Of a DNA stretch of 64,000 nucleotides, positions 36,337 to 46,735 are shown in pieces. Under the pieces are notes generated by a model. That model was not told the origin of the DNA and did no database searches. It saw only the letters and a program-made list of their open reading frames with translations. Numbering within the stretch: the stretch's first letter is position 1; each line of letters opens with the position of its first letter. The DNA comes from Oleomonas cavernae (GTDB taxonomy: Bacteria > Pseudomonadota > Alphaproteobacteria > Zavarziniales > Zavarziniaceae), in assembly GCF_003590945.1 (NCBI RefSeq), contig NZ_QYUK01000011.1, forward strand, positions 4,248,909 to 4,312,908, read 5' to 3'. The position numbers were made by a program, and so were the translations under genes.

Positions 36337-37545
36337 ATGGGTGAACGCGGCTTCGGCGGGCTGATCGCCGGACTGGGCCTGACCATGATCATGGGCTACG
36401 GCGCGCTCTATTACGCCTTCACGGTCATGGCGCCGGCGCTGATGGCCGAATTCGGCTGGTCCAGTTCCTTCACCTACGGCTGCTTCTCGCTGGGCCTGCT
36501 GGCGGGCGGGCTGATGGCGCCGGTGGCCGGGCGGCAGTTCGACCGCTTCGGTGTCCGCCTGCCCATGACCATCGGTTCCGCGGCGGCGGCGCTGGCCCTG
36601 GCGGCCATGGCCCTGGTGCAGGGGCCGGTGAGCTATGGCGTGGCGCTGGTCCTGCTCCAGGCGGCCTCGACCTTTGTGCTCTACGACGCCGCCTTCACCG
36701 GCATCAGCCAGATCGCCGGGCCGCGGGCACGCCGGGTGATCACGGCGCTGACCCTGATCGCCGGCTTCGCCTCGACCCTGTTCTGGCCGTTGACCACCTA
36801 TCTGGTCGACCACCTGGGCTGGCGCGAGACCTATCTCGTGTTTGCGGCGGCGATGTTCGTCACCTGCGTGCCCACGCACTACCTGTGCCTGGCCCCGGCC
36901 GATCGCCAGGGGCGCCGGGTAGCGCCACCGGTCGTGGGCGAGGTTGTCGCGCCCCAGGCGGCGGGATCGCTGTGGCGCCAGCCGGCCTTCGTCCTGCTGG
37001 CCACGTCGTTCTGCCTGGGCGGCTTCGTGCTGGCGGTCTTTCCGGTCTATGTCCTGACCATCCTGGGCGCGCTGGGGACGGCGCCGTCGACGGCGATCTG
37101 GGTCGCGGCCCTGATCGGCCCGGCGCAGGTCGGCGCCCGCTTCATCGAGATGGTCGGCGGCAAGGGCTGGGGCGCCACCACCGTCGGCCTGCTGGCCGCG
37201 TCGGCCCTGCCGGTGGCCCTGGCCGCGGTTCTGGGCAGCGGCCAGGGCACCGCTTTTGCCGTCGTCTTCGCCCTGTTCTACGGCGCTGGCCAGGGTTTGA
37301 AGAGCATCGCCTACGGGGTCGTGCCGCTGGCCCTGTTCGGGGCCGCCGGCTATGGCACGCTGCTGGGCCGGCTCTCGTCTCTGCGCCTGATCGTCTCCGC
37401 CGTGGCGCCCTTCGCCTTTGCCGCGCTGGTCGACGGCTTCGGCATGGATGCCGCCCTGGGCGTCGCCCTGGCCTTCGCCGTCGCCTCGCTGGCGGCCTAT
37501 CTGGCCTTGCTGCGCCGGCTGGCCCCCCGGCCCGCGGCGGCCTGA
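36337..37545 (+). CDS. ArsK-like MFS transporter
   Basis: A 402-residue, 12-helix MFS protein (MIMGYGALYYAFTVMAPALM, FSLGLLAGGLMAPVAGRQFD). Similar MFS proteins next to arsR genes in Agrobacterium (ArsK) export As(III), Sb(III) and trivalent organoarsenicals; the operon context is the main reason for this call, as MFS sequence alone does not set the substrate. It is the last gene of the arsR-FAD-MFS run, 183 bp before pstS. Confidence 0.72.
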   Translation: MGERGFGGLIAGLGLTMIMGYGALYYAFTVMAPALMAEFGWSSSFTYGCFSLGLLAGGLMAPVAGRQFDRFGVRLPMTIGSAAAALALAAMALVQGPVSYGVALVLLQAASTFVLYDAAFTGISQIAGPRARRVITALTLIAGFASTLFWPLTTYLVDHLGWRETYLVFAAAMFVTCVPTHYLCLAPADRQGRRVAPPVVGEVVAPQAAGSLWRQPAFVLLATSFCLGGFVLAVFPVYVLTILGALGTAPSTAIWVAALIGPAQVGARFIEMVGGKGWGATTVGLLAASALPVALAAVLGSGQGTAFAVVFALFYGAGQGLKSIAYGVVPLALFGAAGYGTLLGRLSSLRLIVSAVAPFAFAALVDGFGMDAALGVALAFAVASLAAYLALLRRLAPRPAAA

Positions 37546-37640
37546 CACAAAGTCGACATATATGTCATGGACGGCGCCCGCCCGTCCGGCCAGCCGCCGT
37601 TACTTTTCCTAAAAACATAGCTATTACAGTGGCTTAAGTG

Positions 37641-37669
37641 ATGTCATAAAACTGCAATAATAATGTCAT
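37641..37669 (+). promoter_or_regulatory. PhoB box array upstream of pstS
   Basis: Three 7-mers at the exact 11-bp period of Pho boxes: ATGTCAT-4-CTGCAAT-4-ATGTCAT, ending 59 bp before the pstS start. Consensus repeats are CTGTCAT. Another ATGTCAT lies at about 37562. PhoB is encoded in the same operon. Confidence 0.85.
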
Positions 37670-37728
37670 ATGTAAGTCTCGCCCGGTCGATATGGTGCCC
37701 CCGTTCGGACCAACCCGAGGAAACATCT

Positions 37729-38790
37729 ATGGCCATCAAGAACCATTTCGCCCTGCTGGGCACTGTCGCCGTCCTGGCGACTGCTGCCTTCGCGGGCCAG
37801 GCTGCCGCGCGCGACCAGATCCGCATCGTCGGCTCGTCCACCGTGTTCCCCTTCACCACCGCGGTTGCCGAGTCCTTCGGCAAGGGCGGCAGCTTCAAGA
37901 CCCCGATCGTCGAGTCGACCGGCACCGGCGGCGGTCTGAAGCTGTTCTGCTCGGGCGTCGGCGAAGACACCCCTGACATCACCGGCGCCTCGCGCCGCAT
38001 CAAGGCCTCGGAAGTCGAGACCTGCACCAAGAACGGCGTCACCCAGATCGTCGAAGTGCGGGTTGGCTTCGACGGTATCGTCTTCGCCAACGCCAAGAGC
38101 GGCCCCAAGATCGAAATCGACAAGGCGATCATCTGGAAGGCCCTGGCCGCCCAGGTCGTGGTCGACGGCCAGCTCGTCGCCAACCCCTACAAGACCTGGG
38201 ACGAGATCGATCCCAAGCTGCCCAAGGCCAAGATCGAGATCCTGGGCCCGCCGCCGACGTCCGGCACCCGCGACGCCTTCAACGAGCTGGTGCTCGAGAA
38301 GGGCTGCGAGGAAGCCAAGGCCACCGAGGTGATCATCGCTTCGGGCGTCGACAAGAAGGATGTCGGCAAGGCCTGCATGAAGGTGCGTGAAGACGGCGTC
38401 TATGTCGAAGCCGGCGAGAACGACAACCTGATCGTCCAGAAGCTGGTCGCCAACCCGGCCGCCTTCGGCATCTTCGGCTACAGCTTCCTCGAAGAGAATG
38501 CCGACAAGATCCAGGGCGCCACGATCGAAGGCGTGCAGCCGACCTACGAGGACATCTCCTCGGGCAAGTACAGCGTCTCGCGCACGCTGTTCATCTACGT
38601 CAAGAAGGCCCATGTCGGTACCGTGCCCGGCATCAAGGAATTCGTGGCTGAATACACCTCCGACAAGGCCATGGGCGAGAACGGCTATCTGGCCGACAAG
38701 GGCCTGATCGCCCTGCCCAAGGTCGAGGCCGACAAGGCCCGCGCCGCCGGCGTCGGCATGGTCCCGCTCGACCCGGCGACCGTGAAGTAA
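37729..38790 (+). CDS. pstS: Phosphate ABC transporter, periplasmic phosphate-binding protein PstS
   Basis: 353 residues. A signal peptide (residues 1-27, ending GQAAARDQ) leads to IRIVGSSTVFPFTTAVAE, the phosphate-loop start of PstS. ESTGTGGGLKLFCSGVGEDT and GPPPTSGTRDAFNELVLE supply the other binding loops. It is of the SphX/alphaproteobacterial type with Cys pairs. The ATG at 37729 is chosen over the frame opening at 37663, which would begin inside the Pho box. A stable hairpin follows the stop. Confidence 0.96.
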   Translation: MAIKNHFALLGTVAVLATAAFAGQAAARDQIRIVGSSTVFPFTTAVAESFGKGGSFKTPIVESTGTGGGLKLFCSGVGEDTPDITGASRRIKASEVETCTKNGVTQIVEVRVGFDGIVFANAKSGPKIEIDKAIIWKALAAQVVVDGQLVANPYKTWDEIDPKLPKAKIEILGPPPTSGTRDAFNELVLEKGCEEAKATEVIIASGVDKKDVGKACMKVREDGVYVEAGENDNLIVQKLVANPAAFGIFGYSFLEENADKIQGATIEGVQPTYEDISSGKYSVSRTLFIYVKKAHVGTVPGIKEFVAEYTSDKAMGENGYLADKGLIALPKVEADKARAAGVGMVPLDPATVK

Positions 38791-38801
38791 GCATCCGGTA
38801 A

Positions 38802-38834
38802 ATCCGGCGGCCGCCTGCCTGGCGGCCGCCGGAT
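38802..38834 (+). promoter_or_regulatory. Hairpin between pstS and pstC
   Basis: A perfect 14-bp stem (ATCCGGCGGCCGCC / GGCGGCCGCCGGAT) with a TGCCT loop, 11 bp after the pstS stop and without a U-tract. Its role is probably to raise pstS mRNA over the permease genes, as with the hairpin after urtA. Confidence 0.7.
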
Positions 38835-38881
38835 CCTCTTTGGCCCGGCGTCCTCTCTTGGGGCTTACGAAAGACGCAGCC

Positions 38882-40251
<1,370 letters not shown>

Positions 40252-40255
<4 letters not shown>

Positions 40256-41574
40256 CCGACGTCGCACAGAAATTCCGCTCCGAGCCGTTCTCGACCACGG
40301 ACGAGGGCCGCGAGAAGTTCAACCGACTGCTCAAGCGCCGCTATGCCGCCGAGGCCCGCTTCAAGATGTGGGGCATCGCCGCGGTCTCGGTCGCGGTGGT
40401 GTTCCTGATCCTGCTGGTCGGCTCGATCATCTACCAGGGCTCGACCGCGTTCCTGACCACCAAGATCAACCTCGAGGTGGCGCTGGACCCGGCGGTGATC
40501 GATCCGCAGGGTTCCAAGGATCCGGCGGTGATCGGTGCCGCCGACTACAACGCGATCCTGCGTGCCGCGATGCAGAAGCGCTTCCCCGAGGTCGAGGGCC
40601 GCGGCCCGACGCGCCAGATGATGGGGCTGATCTCCTCGGGTGCGTCCTACGAACTGGCCGACATGGTCAAGGCCGATCCCGGCCTGATCGGCCAGACCAT
40701 CAAGGTCGAGGTGCTGGCCGACGACCTGGTCGACCAGTTCCGCAAGGGCTTCATGGACCGCAACCTGCCGGAGGCCGAGCGCAAGCTGAACGACTTCCAG
40801 ATCGGCATCTACGACAAGCTGGTGGCCGACGGCAGCCTGACGGCGGCGCTCAACACCGAACTGCTGACCGGCGGCGACAGCCGCGAGCCGGAAAGCGCCG
40901 GCCTGTGGGGCGCCGTGATGGGCTCGTTCTTCACCCTGGTGGTAACCATCGGCATCGCCTTCCCGCTGGGCGTGATGGCGGCGATCTACCTCGAGGAATT
41001 CGCGCCCAAGAACCGCTGGACCGACCTGATCGAGGTGAACATCAACAACCTGGCGGCGGTGCCTTCGATCGTCTTCGGCCTGCTGGGCCTCGCCGTGTTC
41101 CTGAACTTCTTCGGCATGCCCCGCTCGGCCCCGCTGGTGGGCGGCCTGGTGCTGGCCCTGCAGGCGCTGCCCATCATCATCATCGCCAGCCGCGCCGCGA
41201 TCAAGGCGGTGCCGCCCTCGATCCGCGAGGCGGCCTACGGCATGGGCGCCTCGAAGATCCAGACGGTGATGCACCACACGCTGCCCTTGTCGATGCCCGG
41301 CATGCTGACCGGCGCCATCCTCGGCATGGCCCATGCCCTGGGCGAGACCGCGCCGCTGCTGATGATCGGCATGGTCGCCTTCATCGTCGACGTGCCCGGC
41401 GGCTTCGCCAGCCCGGCCACGGTGCTGCCGGTGCAGATCTACCTGTGGGCGGACAGCCCGGAGCGGGCCTTCGTCGAAAAAACCTCCGCCGCGATCATGG
41501 TTCTGCTGGTCTTCCTGACCTTCATGAACGCGATCGCGATCTATCTCCGCAAGAAATTCGAACGCAAGTGGTGA
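40252..41574 (+). CDS. pstA: Phosphate ABC transporter permease PstA
   Basis: 440 residues. One N-terminal membrane helix ([20 protein letters not shown]) is followed by a large extracytoplasmic insert of about 170 residues, then the transport domain from about residue 215. This is the extended PstA of Alphaproteobacteria (DUF3333 type). [20 protein letters not shown] and the EAA loop [20 protein letters not shown] contact PstB. Its ATG overlaps the pstC stop. Confidence 0.94.
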
Positions 41575-41579
41575 GCCCC

Positions 41580-42392
41580 ATGACCGCCCCCATGAACACC
41601 CTTGATTTCACGACCCACACCGTCCCGCTCGAGGGTGTGGCCAAGATTTCGGCCAAGAGCGTCAACCTCTGGTACGGCGAAAAACAGGCGCTGTACAACA
41701 TCAACCTGGAAGTCGCCAAGAACCAGGTGACGGCGCTGATCGGCCCGTCGGGCTGCGGCAAGTCGACCTTCCTGCGGACGCTGAACCGCATGAACGACAC
41801 CATCCCGTCGTGCCGCGTCCAGGGCGACATCCGCCTGGACGGCGACGACATCTATGCCCCCGACCTCGACGTCGTGCACCTGCGCGCCCGGGTCGGCATG
41901 GTGTTCCAGAAACCCAACCCGTTCCCCAAGTCGATCTTCGACAATGTGGCCTATGGCCCGCGCCTGCACGGCCTGGCCGAGTCGAAGGATCACCTCGAGC
42001 ACATCGTCAAGGCGAGCCTGGAGCGGGCCGGCCTGTGGAAGGAAGTCTCGGATCGCCTGCCCCAGCCCGGCACCGGCCTCTCCGGCGGCCAGCAGCAGCG
42101 CCTGTGCATCGCCCGCGCGATTGCGGTCAGCCCTGAAGTGATCCTGATGGACGAGCCGTGCTCGGCCCTCGACCCGATCGCCACCGCGAAGATCGAGGAA
42201 CTGATCGACGAGCTGCGCGAGAACTTCACCATCGCCATCGTCACCCACTCGATGCAGCAGGCCGCGCGCGTTTCCCAGCGCACCGCCTTCTTCCATCTGG
42301 GCGTGCTGGTCGAAAACGGCCCGACCGAAGGGGTCTTCACGAATCCTGTGGACAAGCGTACCCAGGACTACGTTACCGGCCGTTTCGGCTGA
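41580..42392 (+). CDS. pstB: Phosphate ABC transporter ATPase PstB
   Basis: 270 residues. Walker [10 protein letters not shown], the PstB-specific [10 protein letters not shown], the Q-loop [20 protein letters not shown], signature [16 protein letters not shown], Walker [14 protein letters not shown] and the H-loop [12 protein letters not shown] are all present. The ATG at 41580, 5 bp after pstA, gives about 20 residues before the ABC core; a second ATG lies at 41592. It powers import and takes part in phosphate signalling with PhoU. Confidence 0.96.
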   Translation: MTAPMNTLDFTTHTVPLEGVAKISAKSVNLWYGEKQALYNINLEVAKNQVTALIGPSGCGKSTFLRTLNRMNDTIPSCRVQGDIRLDGDDIYAPDLDVVHLRARVGMVFQKPNPFPKSIFDNVAYGPRLHGLAESKDHLEHIVKASLERAGLWKEVSDRLPQPGTGLSGGQQQRLCIARAIAVSPEVILMDEPCSALDPIATAKIEELIDELRENFTIAIVTHSMQQAARVSQRTAFFHLGVLVENGPTEGVFTNPVDKRTQDYVTGRFG

Positions 42393-42417
42393 ACGCGGAC
42401 ACGAAGGAATCGACCCA

Positions 42418-43134
42418 ATGGCCGACAATCATATCGTCTCGGCGTTCGACCAGGAGTTGAACGCCCTCAAGACCAAGGTGCTGCGCATGGGCGGCATCGC
42501 GGAAGCCAACATCGCCTCCGCCGTCCAGGCCGTGGTCCGGCGCGACCGGGCGCTGGCCGACCGCACCATCAATTCCGATGCCCGCATCGATGTCTTCGAC
42601 GGCGAAATCTCGGACCTGGTCACCCGCCTGCTGGCCCTGCGCCAGCCGATGGCGGTCGACCTGCGTCACATCGTCGGCGCGCTGAAGATCGCGACCGACC
42701 TGGAGCGCATCGGCGACTATGCCAAGAACATCGCCAAGCGCGCCAATTCGATCGGTATCGCGGTGCCGGTCCAGACCATGCACGCGATTCCGCGCATGGG
42801 CGAGATGGTGCTGAGCATGGTCAAGGACGTGCTCGACGCCCTCTCGAACGAGGACGCCGACCGGGCGGTCGAGGTGCGCGACCGCGACCCGGCGCTGGAC
42901 GAGCTCTACAACAGCGTGTTCCGCGAACTGCTGACCTACATGATGGAAGACCCGCGCACCATCACCGGCTGCACCCATCTGCTGTTCATCGCCAAGAACC
43001 TGGAGCGGATCGGCGACCACGCCACCAACATGGCCGAGACGGTCTATTTCATCGTGCGTGGTTCGCGGATGCAGTCTGACCGGCCCAAGGCCGACATCAC
43101 CTCGCAGATCTCCGACCCGACGGTCGCCGCATGA
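42418..43134 (+). CDS. phoU: Phosphate signalling protein PhoU
   Basis: 238 residues forming two three-helix bundles. Each holds a metal/phosphate signalling motif: DLRHIVGALKIATDLERIGD in the first and NLERIGDHATNMAE in the second. PhoU links Pst transport state to the PhoR kinase. Its stop overlaps the phoB start (ATGA), so the two are translationally coupled. phoR is not in this window. Confidence 0.95.
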   Translation: MADNHIVSAFDQELNALKTKVLRMGGIAEANIASAVQAVVRRDRALADRTINSDARIDVFDGEISDLVTRLLALRQPMAVDLRHIVGALKIATDLERIGDYAKNIAKRANSIGIAVPVQTMHAIPRMGEMVLSMVKDVLDALSNEDADRAVEVRDRDPALDELYNSVFRELLTYMMEDPRTITGCTHLLFIAKNLERIGDHATNMAETVYFIVRGSRMQSDRPKADITSQISDPTVAA

Positions 43135-43865
43135 CGGCACTGACCCCTGTCATGAAGCCCTCGATCCTGATCGTCGAGGACGAGCCGGCCCTGGTCGATC
43201 TGCTGCGTTACAACCTCGAGGCCAACGGCTTCGACGTGCGCGCGGGCATGGACGGCGACGAGGCGCTGATGCTGGTCGACGAGCGCCTGCCCGACCTGAT
43301 CGTGCTGGACTGGATGCTGCCCTCGGTCTCCGGCATCGAGGTCTGCCGCCAGTTGCGCCGCAAGCAGGGTACCCGCCAGGTGCCGATCATCCTGCTGACC
43401 GCCAGGGGCGAGGAAAGCGACCGGGTGCGTGGCCTGGAATCGGGTGCCGACGACTATGTGACCAAGCCGTTCTCGCCCAACGAGTTGCTGGCCCGTATCC
43501 GCGCGGTGCTGCGCCGCTCGCGCCCGGCCCTGTCGGAGGAAGGCCTCGCCTATGCCGACGTGGTGATGGACCTGTCGTCCCACCGGGTCATGCGCAACGG
43601 CGGCGAGATCCACCTGGGCCCCACCGAGTTCCGCCTGCTGCGCCATTTCCTGGAAAACCCGGGCCGGGTGTTCAGCCGCGAGCAGATCCTGGACGCGGTC
43701 TGGGGCCGGGATATCTATATCGAGCAGCGCACGGTCGACGTCCACATCCGCCGCCTGCGCAAGGCCCTGAACGCCAACGGTGGCAAGGACATGATCCGCA
43801 CCGTGCGCTCCGCCGGCTATGCCATCGACACCCAGGGCGCCGGCGGCCGGCCCATCCGCCACTAG
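43131..43865 (+). CDS. phoB: Phosphate regulon response regulator PhoB
   Basis: 244 residues. Receiver domain with acidic pocket VEDEP, phospho-acceptor Asp in LIVLDWMLPSVSG and Lys in VTKPFSPNELLAR; then an OmpR-type winged helix (LGPTEFRLLRHFLENPGRVF, RTVDVHIRRLRKAL, IRTVRSAGYAI). An ATG at 43152 would also give a full receiver domain. Autoregulation is expected because the Pho box lies at the head of this operon. The cognate kinase PhoR is not adjacent. Confidence 0.95.
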   Translation: MTALTPVMKPSILIVEDEPALVDLLRYNLEANGFDVRAGMDGDEALMLVDERLPDLIVLDWMLPSVSGIEVCRQLRRKQGTRQVPIILLTARGEESDRVRGLESGADDYVTKPFSPNELLARIRAVLRRSRPALSEEGLAYADVVMDLSSHRVMRNGGEIHLGPTEFRLLRHFLENPGRVFSREQILDAVWGRDIYIEQRTVDVHIRRLRKALNANGGKDMIRTVRSAGYAIDTQGAGGRPIRH

Positions 43866-43868
43866 GCG

Positions 43869-44963
43869 TCAGGCCCGGCGCAAGGCCGGCTGGCTGGTGA
43901 AGTAGCGAATGCTCTGACGCAGGGCCTGCTCGATGTCGGGATGGGCAAGGCCGATTTCGATGGCGGCACGCTCGGCGGCACTGGTATCGAAGCGATAGGC
44001 GTTGATGAAGGCCAGGGCCTGCGCCGGCGTGCCGGTTTTCCGGTCGAGTCCGGCCTTGAGCAATGGCCGCAGGAGCCACAGCGGCACGTGATGCCGCGGC
44101 GCCTTTTTGCCCAGCTCCTCGGCAATGATCGAGATCACCCGGGCGAGGTCGGGCGTGCCCTGGTGCAGTACGGTGAAGTCCTGGCCGGCACTCCAGGGCA
44201 GCATCGGCGCCCGCGCCAGGAATGCCGCCAGATAGTCGACAGTGAGCAACGGCACCCAGTCGCCCACCTTGCCGGGAATGGCGGACATCGAGCCGTTGGA
44301 GATGCCCTGGATCAGGCCCTCGATGCCGAACATCTGGTGCGCTTCGCCGGTCTTGGCGTGGCCGATCACGCTGGATGGGTTGACGATCACCGCCGGCAGG
44401 CCCTGGCGGGCCGCCCGGCGCACCAGGATGTCCGCCTCGATCTTGGAGTTTTCATAGACCGCGCCGCGCTTGCGCAAGATGCGGAATGCCTTCTGCGCCG
44501 CGCCCTCGTCTTCAACCAGTTTATCCCGCTCGAACCCCAGGGAGCGCCAGAACGCCCCCGCGGTGACCAGATAGCCCGAGATGTGGACGAAACGCTCGAA
44601 CCCCTCGATCGAGCGGGCGAGGGCAAGCAGGTCCACCGTCGCCTCGACATTGACCCGGTGCATGCGCACGCGGTCGTCGCTCCAATCCATCAAGGCACCC
44701 AGATGGTAGATGTGGCGCGCCTGGGCGAGACGGCTCCTGTCCCGTTGGGCGAGGCCCAGGCCCGGCAGCGCCAGATCGCCCTCGATGAGCTCGAGCTGCG
44801 CGGCGATACCGCCATGAGACACGACCCAGGCCTTGAACTCGGCCTCGCGCGCCTTGGCGTTGCGCACCAGGCCCAGCACCTTGTGACCGTCGGCGGTCAG
44901 CCGGGCGGCGGTCCAGCGGCCGATCAACCCGGTGATGCCGGTCATCAGGATGGTCTTTGTCAT
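43869..44963 (-). CDS. Extended SDR / NAD-dependent epimerase-type reductase
   Basis: 364 residues. The extended-SDR cofactor motif TGITGLIG is at the N-terminus, and the catalytic pair is in AVYENSKIEAD (YxxxK). GYLVTAGAFWRSLGFERDKL, PSSVIGHAKTG and the C-terminal WLLRPLLKAGLDRKTGTPAQ look like the fatty acyl-CoA reductase-like (NAD_binding_4) branch. The substrate is unknown. It starts inside the end of the upstream tetR gene (4-bp overlap), so the two form an operon, and it abuts phoB convergently with 3 bp between. Confidence 0.8.
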   Translation of the reverse strand: MTKTILMTGITGLIGRWTAARLTADGHKVLGLVRNAKAREAEFKAWVVSHGGIAAQLELIEGDLALPGLGLAQRDRSRLAQARHIYHLGALMDWSDDRVRMHRVNVEATVDLLALARSIEGFERFVHISGYLVTAGAFWRSLGFERDKLVEDEGAAQKAFRILRKRGAVYENSKIEADILVRRAARQGLPAVIVNPSSVIGHAKTGEAHQMFGIEGLIQGISNGSMSAIPGKVGDWVPLLTVDYLAAFLARAPMLPWSAGQDFTVLHQGTPDLARVISIIAEELGKKAPRHHVPLWLLRPLLKAGLDRKTGTPAQALAFINAYRFDTSAAERAAIEIGLAHPDIEQALRQSIRYFTSQPALRRA

Positions 44964-45559
44964 CTGGCGTTCCTCGTGTGGAAGAGTGGTGCGATCTCGG
45001 CGACGACATCGTCGAGCGGTGCGCGCGAACGGCCTGTCCGGGCCAGAATGAGGGCGCCCTCGATCGCCGACAGGGCGAAGGTCGCCAGGCGTGGCGCCCG
45101 TTCCGCGGCGATGCCGGCGGCGACCAGGTGGCGGGCGATGCGCGCCAGCCAGTCCTGGTAGCTTTGCGCGCAGGCGAGGCCCAGCGCCGGCGTATCCTCG
45201 CCGGTCTCGAGCGCGATCGTGGTCACCGGGCAGCCGCGGGCGTAGTTCGAGGCTGCCAGTTCCCGGGCAAAGCCATCGACGATCAACTTCAGCGCCTCGA
45301 GCGGGGAGGAGGCCGCGGCAAAGGCCATGTCGATACCCTGGCCGATGACATCCTGGGCCAGTACCACTGCCGCCGTCGCGATCGCCTCCTTGCCGTCGGG
45401 AAAATGGAAGTAGAGCGAGCCGCGCGGAAAACCGCTTTCCTGGATCAGTTGATTCAGCCCGGTGCCGCGATAGCCCTGCGCGTGGAAGGTCGCCAGCGCT
45501 GAAGCGACCAGGCGGTCGCGGGTCTTTTCCCCCTTGGGCAATTTCGATGGTCCGGCCAT
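44960..45559 (-). CDS. TetR-family regulator in operon with the extended SDR
   Basis: 199 residues. HTH domain: RDRLVASALATFHAQGYRGT and LNQLIQESGFPRGSLYFHFP; C-terminal TetR_C-like region with AIEGALILARTGRSRAPLDDV, close to the YxaF/LmrA group that responds to hydrophobic compounds. The start at 45559 is preferred, since the open frame to 45637 would cover its own operator. A 28-bp near-palindrome lies 19 bp upstream. Confidence 0.9.
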   Translation of the reverse strand: MAGPSKLPKGEKTRDRLVASALATFHAQGYRGTGLNQLIQESGFPRGSLYFHFPDGKEAIATAAVVLAQDVIGQGIDMAFAAASSPLEALKLIVDGFARELAASNYARGCPVTTIALETGEDTPALGLACAQSYQDWLARIARHLVAAGIAAERAPRLATFALSAIEGALILARTGRSRAPLDDVVAEIAPLFHTRNAR

Positions 45560-45577
45560 GGGTGTTCCTTGTTGCAG

Positions 45578-45605
45578 AAAATATGTAGACCGATCTTCAT
45601 ATTTT
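45578..45605. promoter_or_regulatory. Near-perfect 28-bp TetR operator
   Basis: AAAATATG and CATATTTT arms flank a centre TAGACCGATCTT that is itself symmetric (AGA..TCT); 24 of 28 bases are self-complementary about the centre. AT-rich, just upstream of the tetR start, so an autoregulatory operator overlapping the promoter. Confidence 0.8.
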
Positions 45606-45711
45606 TTGCAACGGAGAAATTTTCCCGCACCCCTCAACCCGCGAACGCGGTTAACCGCCGTCGCGCAGGGCCGGGCTGGTGATGCTTTGTTACACTATGA
45701 GCGGGGACTGA

Positions 45712-46566
45712 CTACTCCGCCTCGCTCTGCTCGCGGCGATAGCGGTGGATATAGCGCTCGGTCAGGGTATCGCAGGGCACCATGATGAAGCAGTCGACGG
45801 TCTGGAATTCCGGGTCGATCACGGCACCGTCGCCGATATAGCCGCCCAGGCTGAGATAGCCCTTGATCAGCGGCGGCAGGGTGCGCTTGGCCTCGCGCGG
45901 GTTGAGCTGCTCCTTGGGGATCCGGTCCATGGTGACGAAGCGGCTGGGCAGGGCGCGGACGCGGCGCTCGGGCGGCGCCAGGTGATAGTGGTGGAGATAG
46001 CCGAGCGGCACGGCCAGGGCGTCGGGATCGACGCCGTGGAAGCTGCCGCAGCCGAACATCAGGCTGATCTTGTGCTCGACGATATAGCCGGCGATGGCGC
46101 GCCACAGGAATTGGATGACTGCGTTGGTGCGGTATTCGGGCGCCACGCAGGAGCGGCCCAGTTCCAGGAAATTGTCGTCCGGCCGGCGTCCGCGGTCCAG
46201 CATGGCGATGTCGAATTCGCTGGCCGAATAGAAGCCGCCGTGGGCCTTGGCGACGCACTCCCGCAACAGCCGGTAGGTGCCGACCACCACCGGCGGCTGG
46301 CTGCCGTCGCCGTGATCGAACACCAGCAGATGGTCGCAAAACGGGTCGAAGTGATCGAAATCGCGCTTGGCCGCCGCCAGTTCCGGCGTCGGCTGGGCGC
46401 CCATTTCGTCGTAGAAGACACGGTAGCGCAGCGCCTGCGAGGCGAGCAGTTCCGCCTCGGTGCGCGCCAGGCGGGCCTCGAGCTTGTCGGTATCGGCCGG
46501 CCGGCGGGCGGGTACCGCCTCGCCCGCGCCCTCGTCAACCTTCAGTGTGTTCAACGCCACGTTCAC
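45712..46566 (-). CDS. olsB: L-ornithine N-acyltransferase OlsB
   Basis: 284 residues of the OlsB acyltransferase family (GNAT-like), which transfers a 3-hydroxyacyl chain from ACP to ornithine in the first step of ornithine-lipid synthesis. Recognisable segments are LRYRVFYDEMGA, DHLLVFDH, VGTYRLLRE, FLELGRSCVAPEYRTNAVIQ and LIKGYLSLGGYIGDGAVIDP. The partner O-acyltransferase OlsA is not adjacent. Ornithine lipids often rise under phosphate starvation; the pst-phoB operon lies 2 kb away, but no Pho box was found upstream. Confidence 0.88.
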   Translation of the reverse strand: MNVALNTLKVDEGAGEAVPARRPADTDKLEARLARTEAELLASQALRYRVFYDEMGAQPTPELAAAKRDFDHFDPFCDHLLVFDHGDGSQPPVVVGTYRLLRECVAKAHGGFYSASEFDIAMLDRGRRPDDNFLELGRSCVAPEYRTNAVIQFLWRAIAGYIVEHKISLMFGCGSFHGVDPDALAVPLGYLHHYHLAPPERRVRALPSRFVTMDRIPKEQLNPREAKRTLPPLIKGYLSLGGYIGDGAVIDPEFQTVDCFIMVPCDTLTERYIHRYRREQSEAE

Positions 46567-46735
46567 CTGCTTGTCTGCGCCGTTGCGCCTGCCCGCCGAT
46601 CGACACAGGCCACCGGTCTGCCCCCCGGCGCCGCGTCATTCCAAAAGCGGCATCCCCTCCCGCACGGTGGTGCCTCCCCAGCCGGGTCCGACCCACCTGA
46701 TAAGGGATCAGCATACCGCCCTCGGGCCTCGCCGG

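Noticed and set aside
34866-36392. A 508-residue minus-strand frame opposite the FAD oxidoreductase
   Set aside because: Low-complexity Arg/Gly/His composition and no ribosome site; the plus-strand gene has two intact nucleotide-binding motifs.
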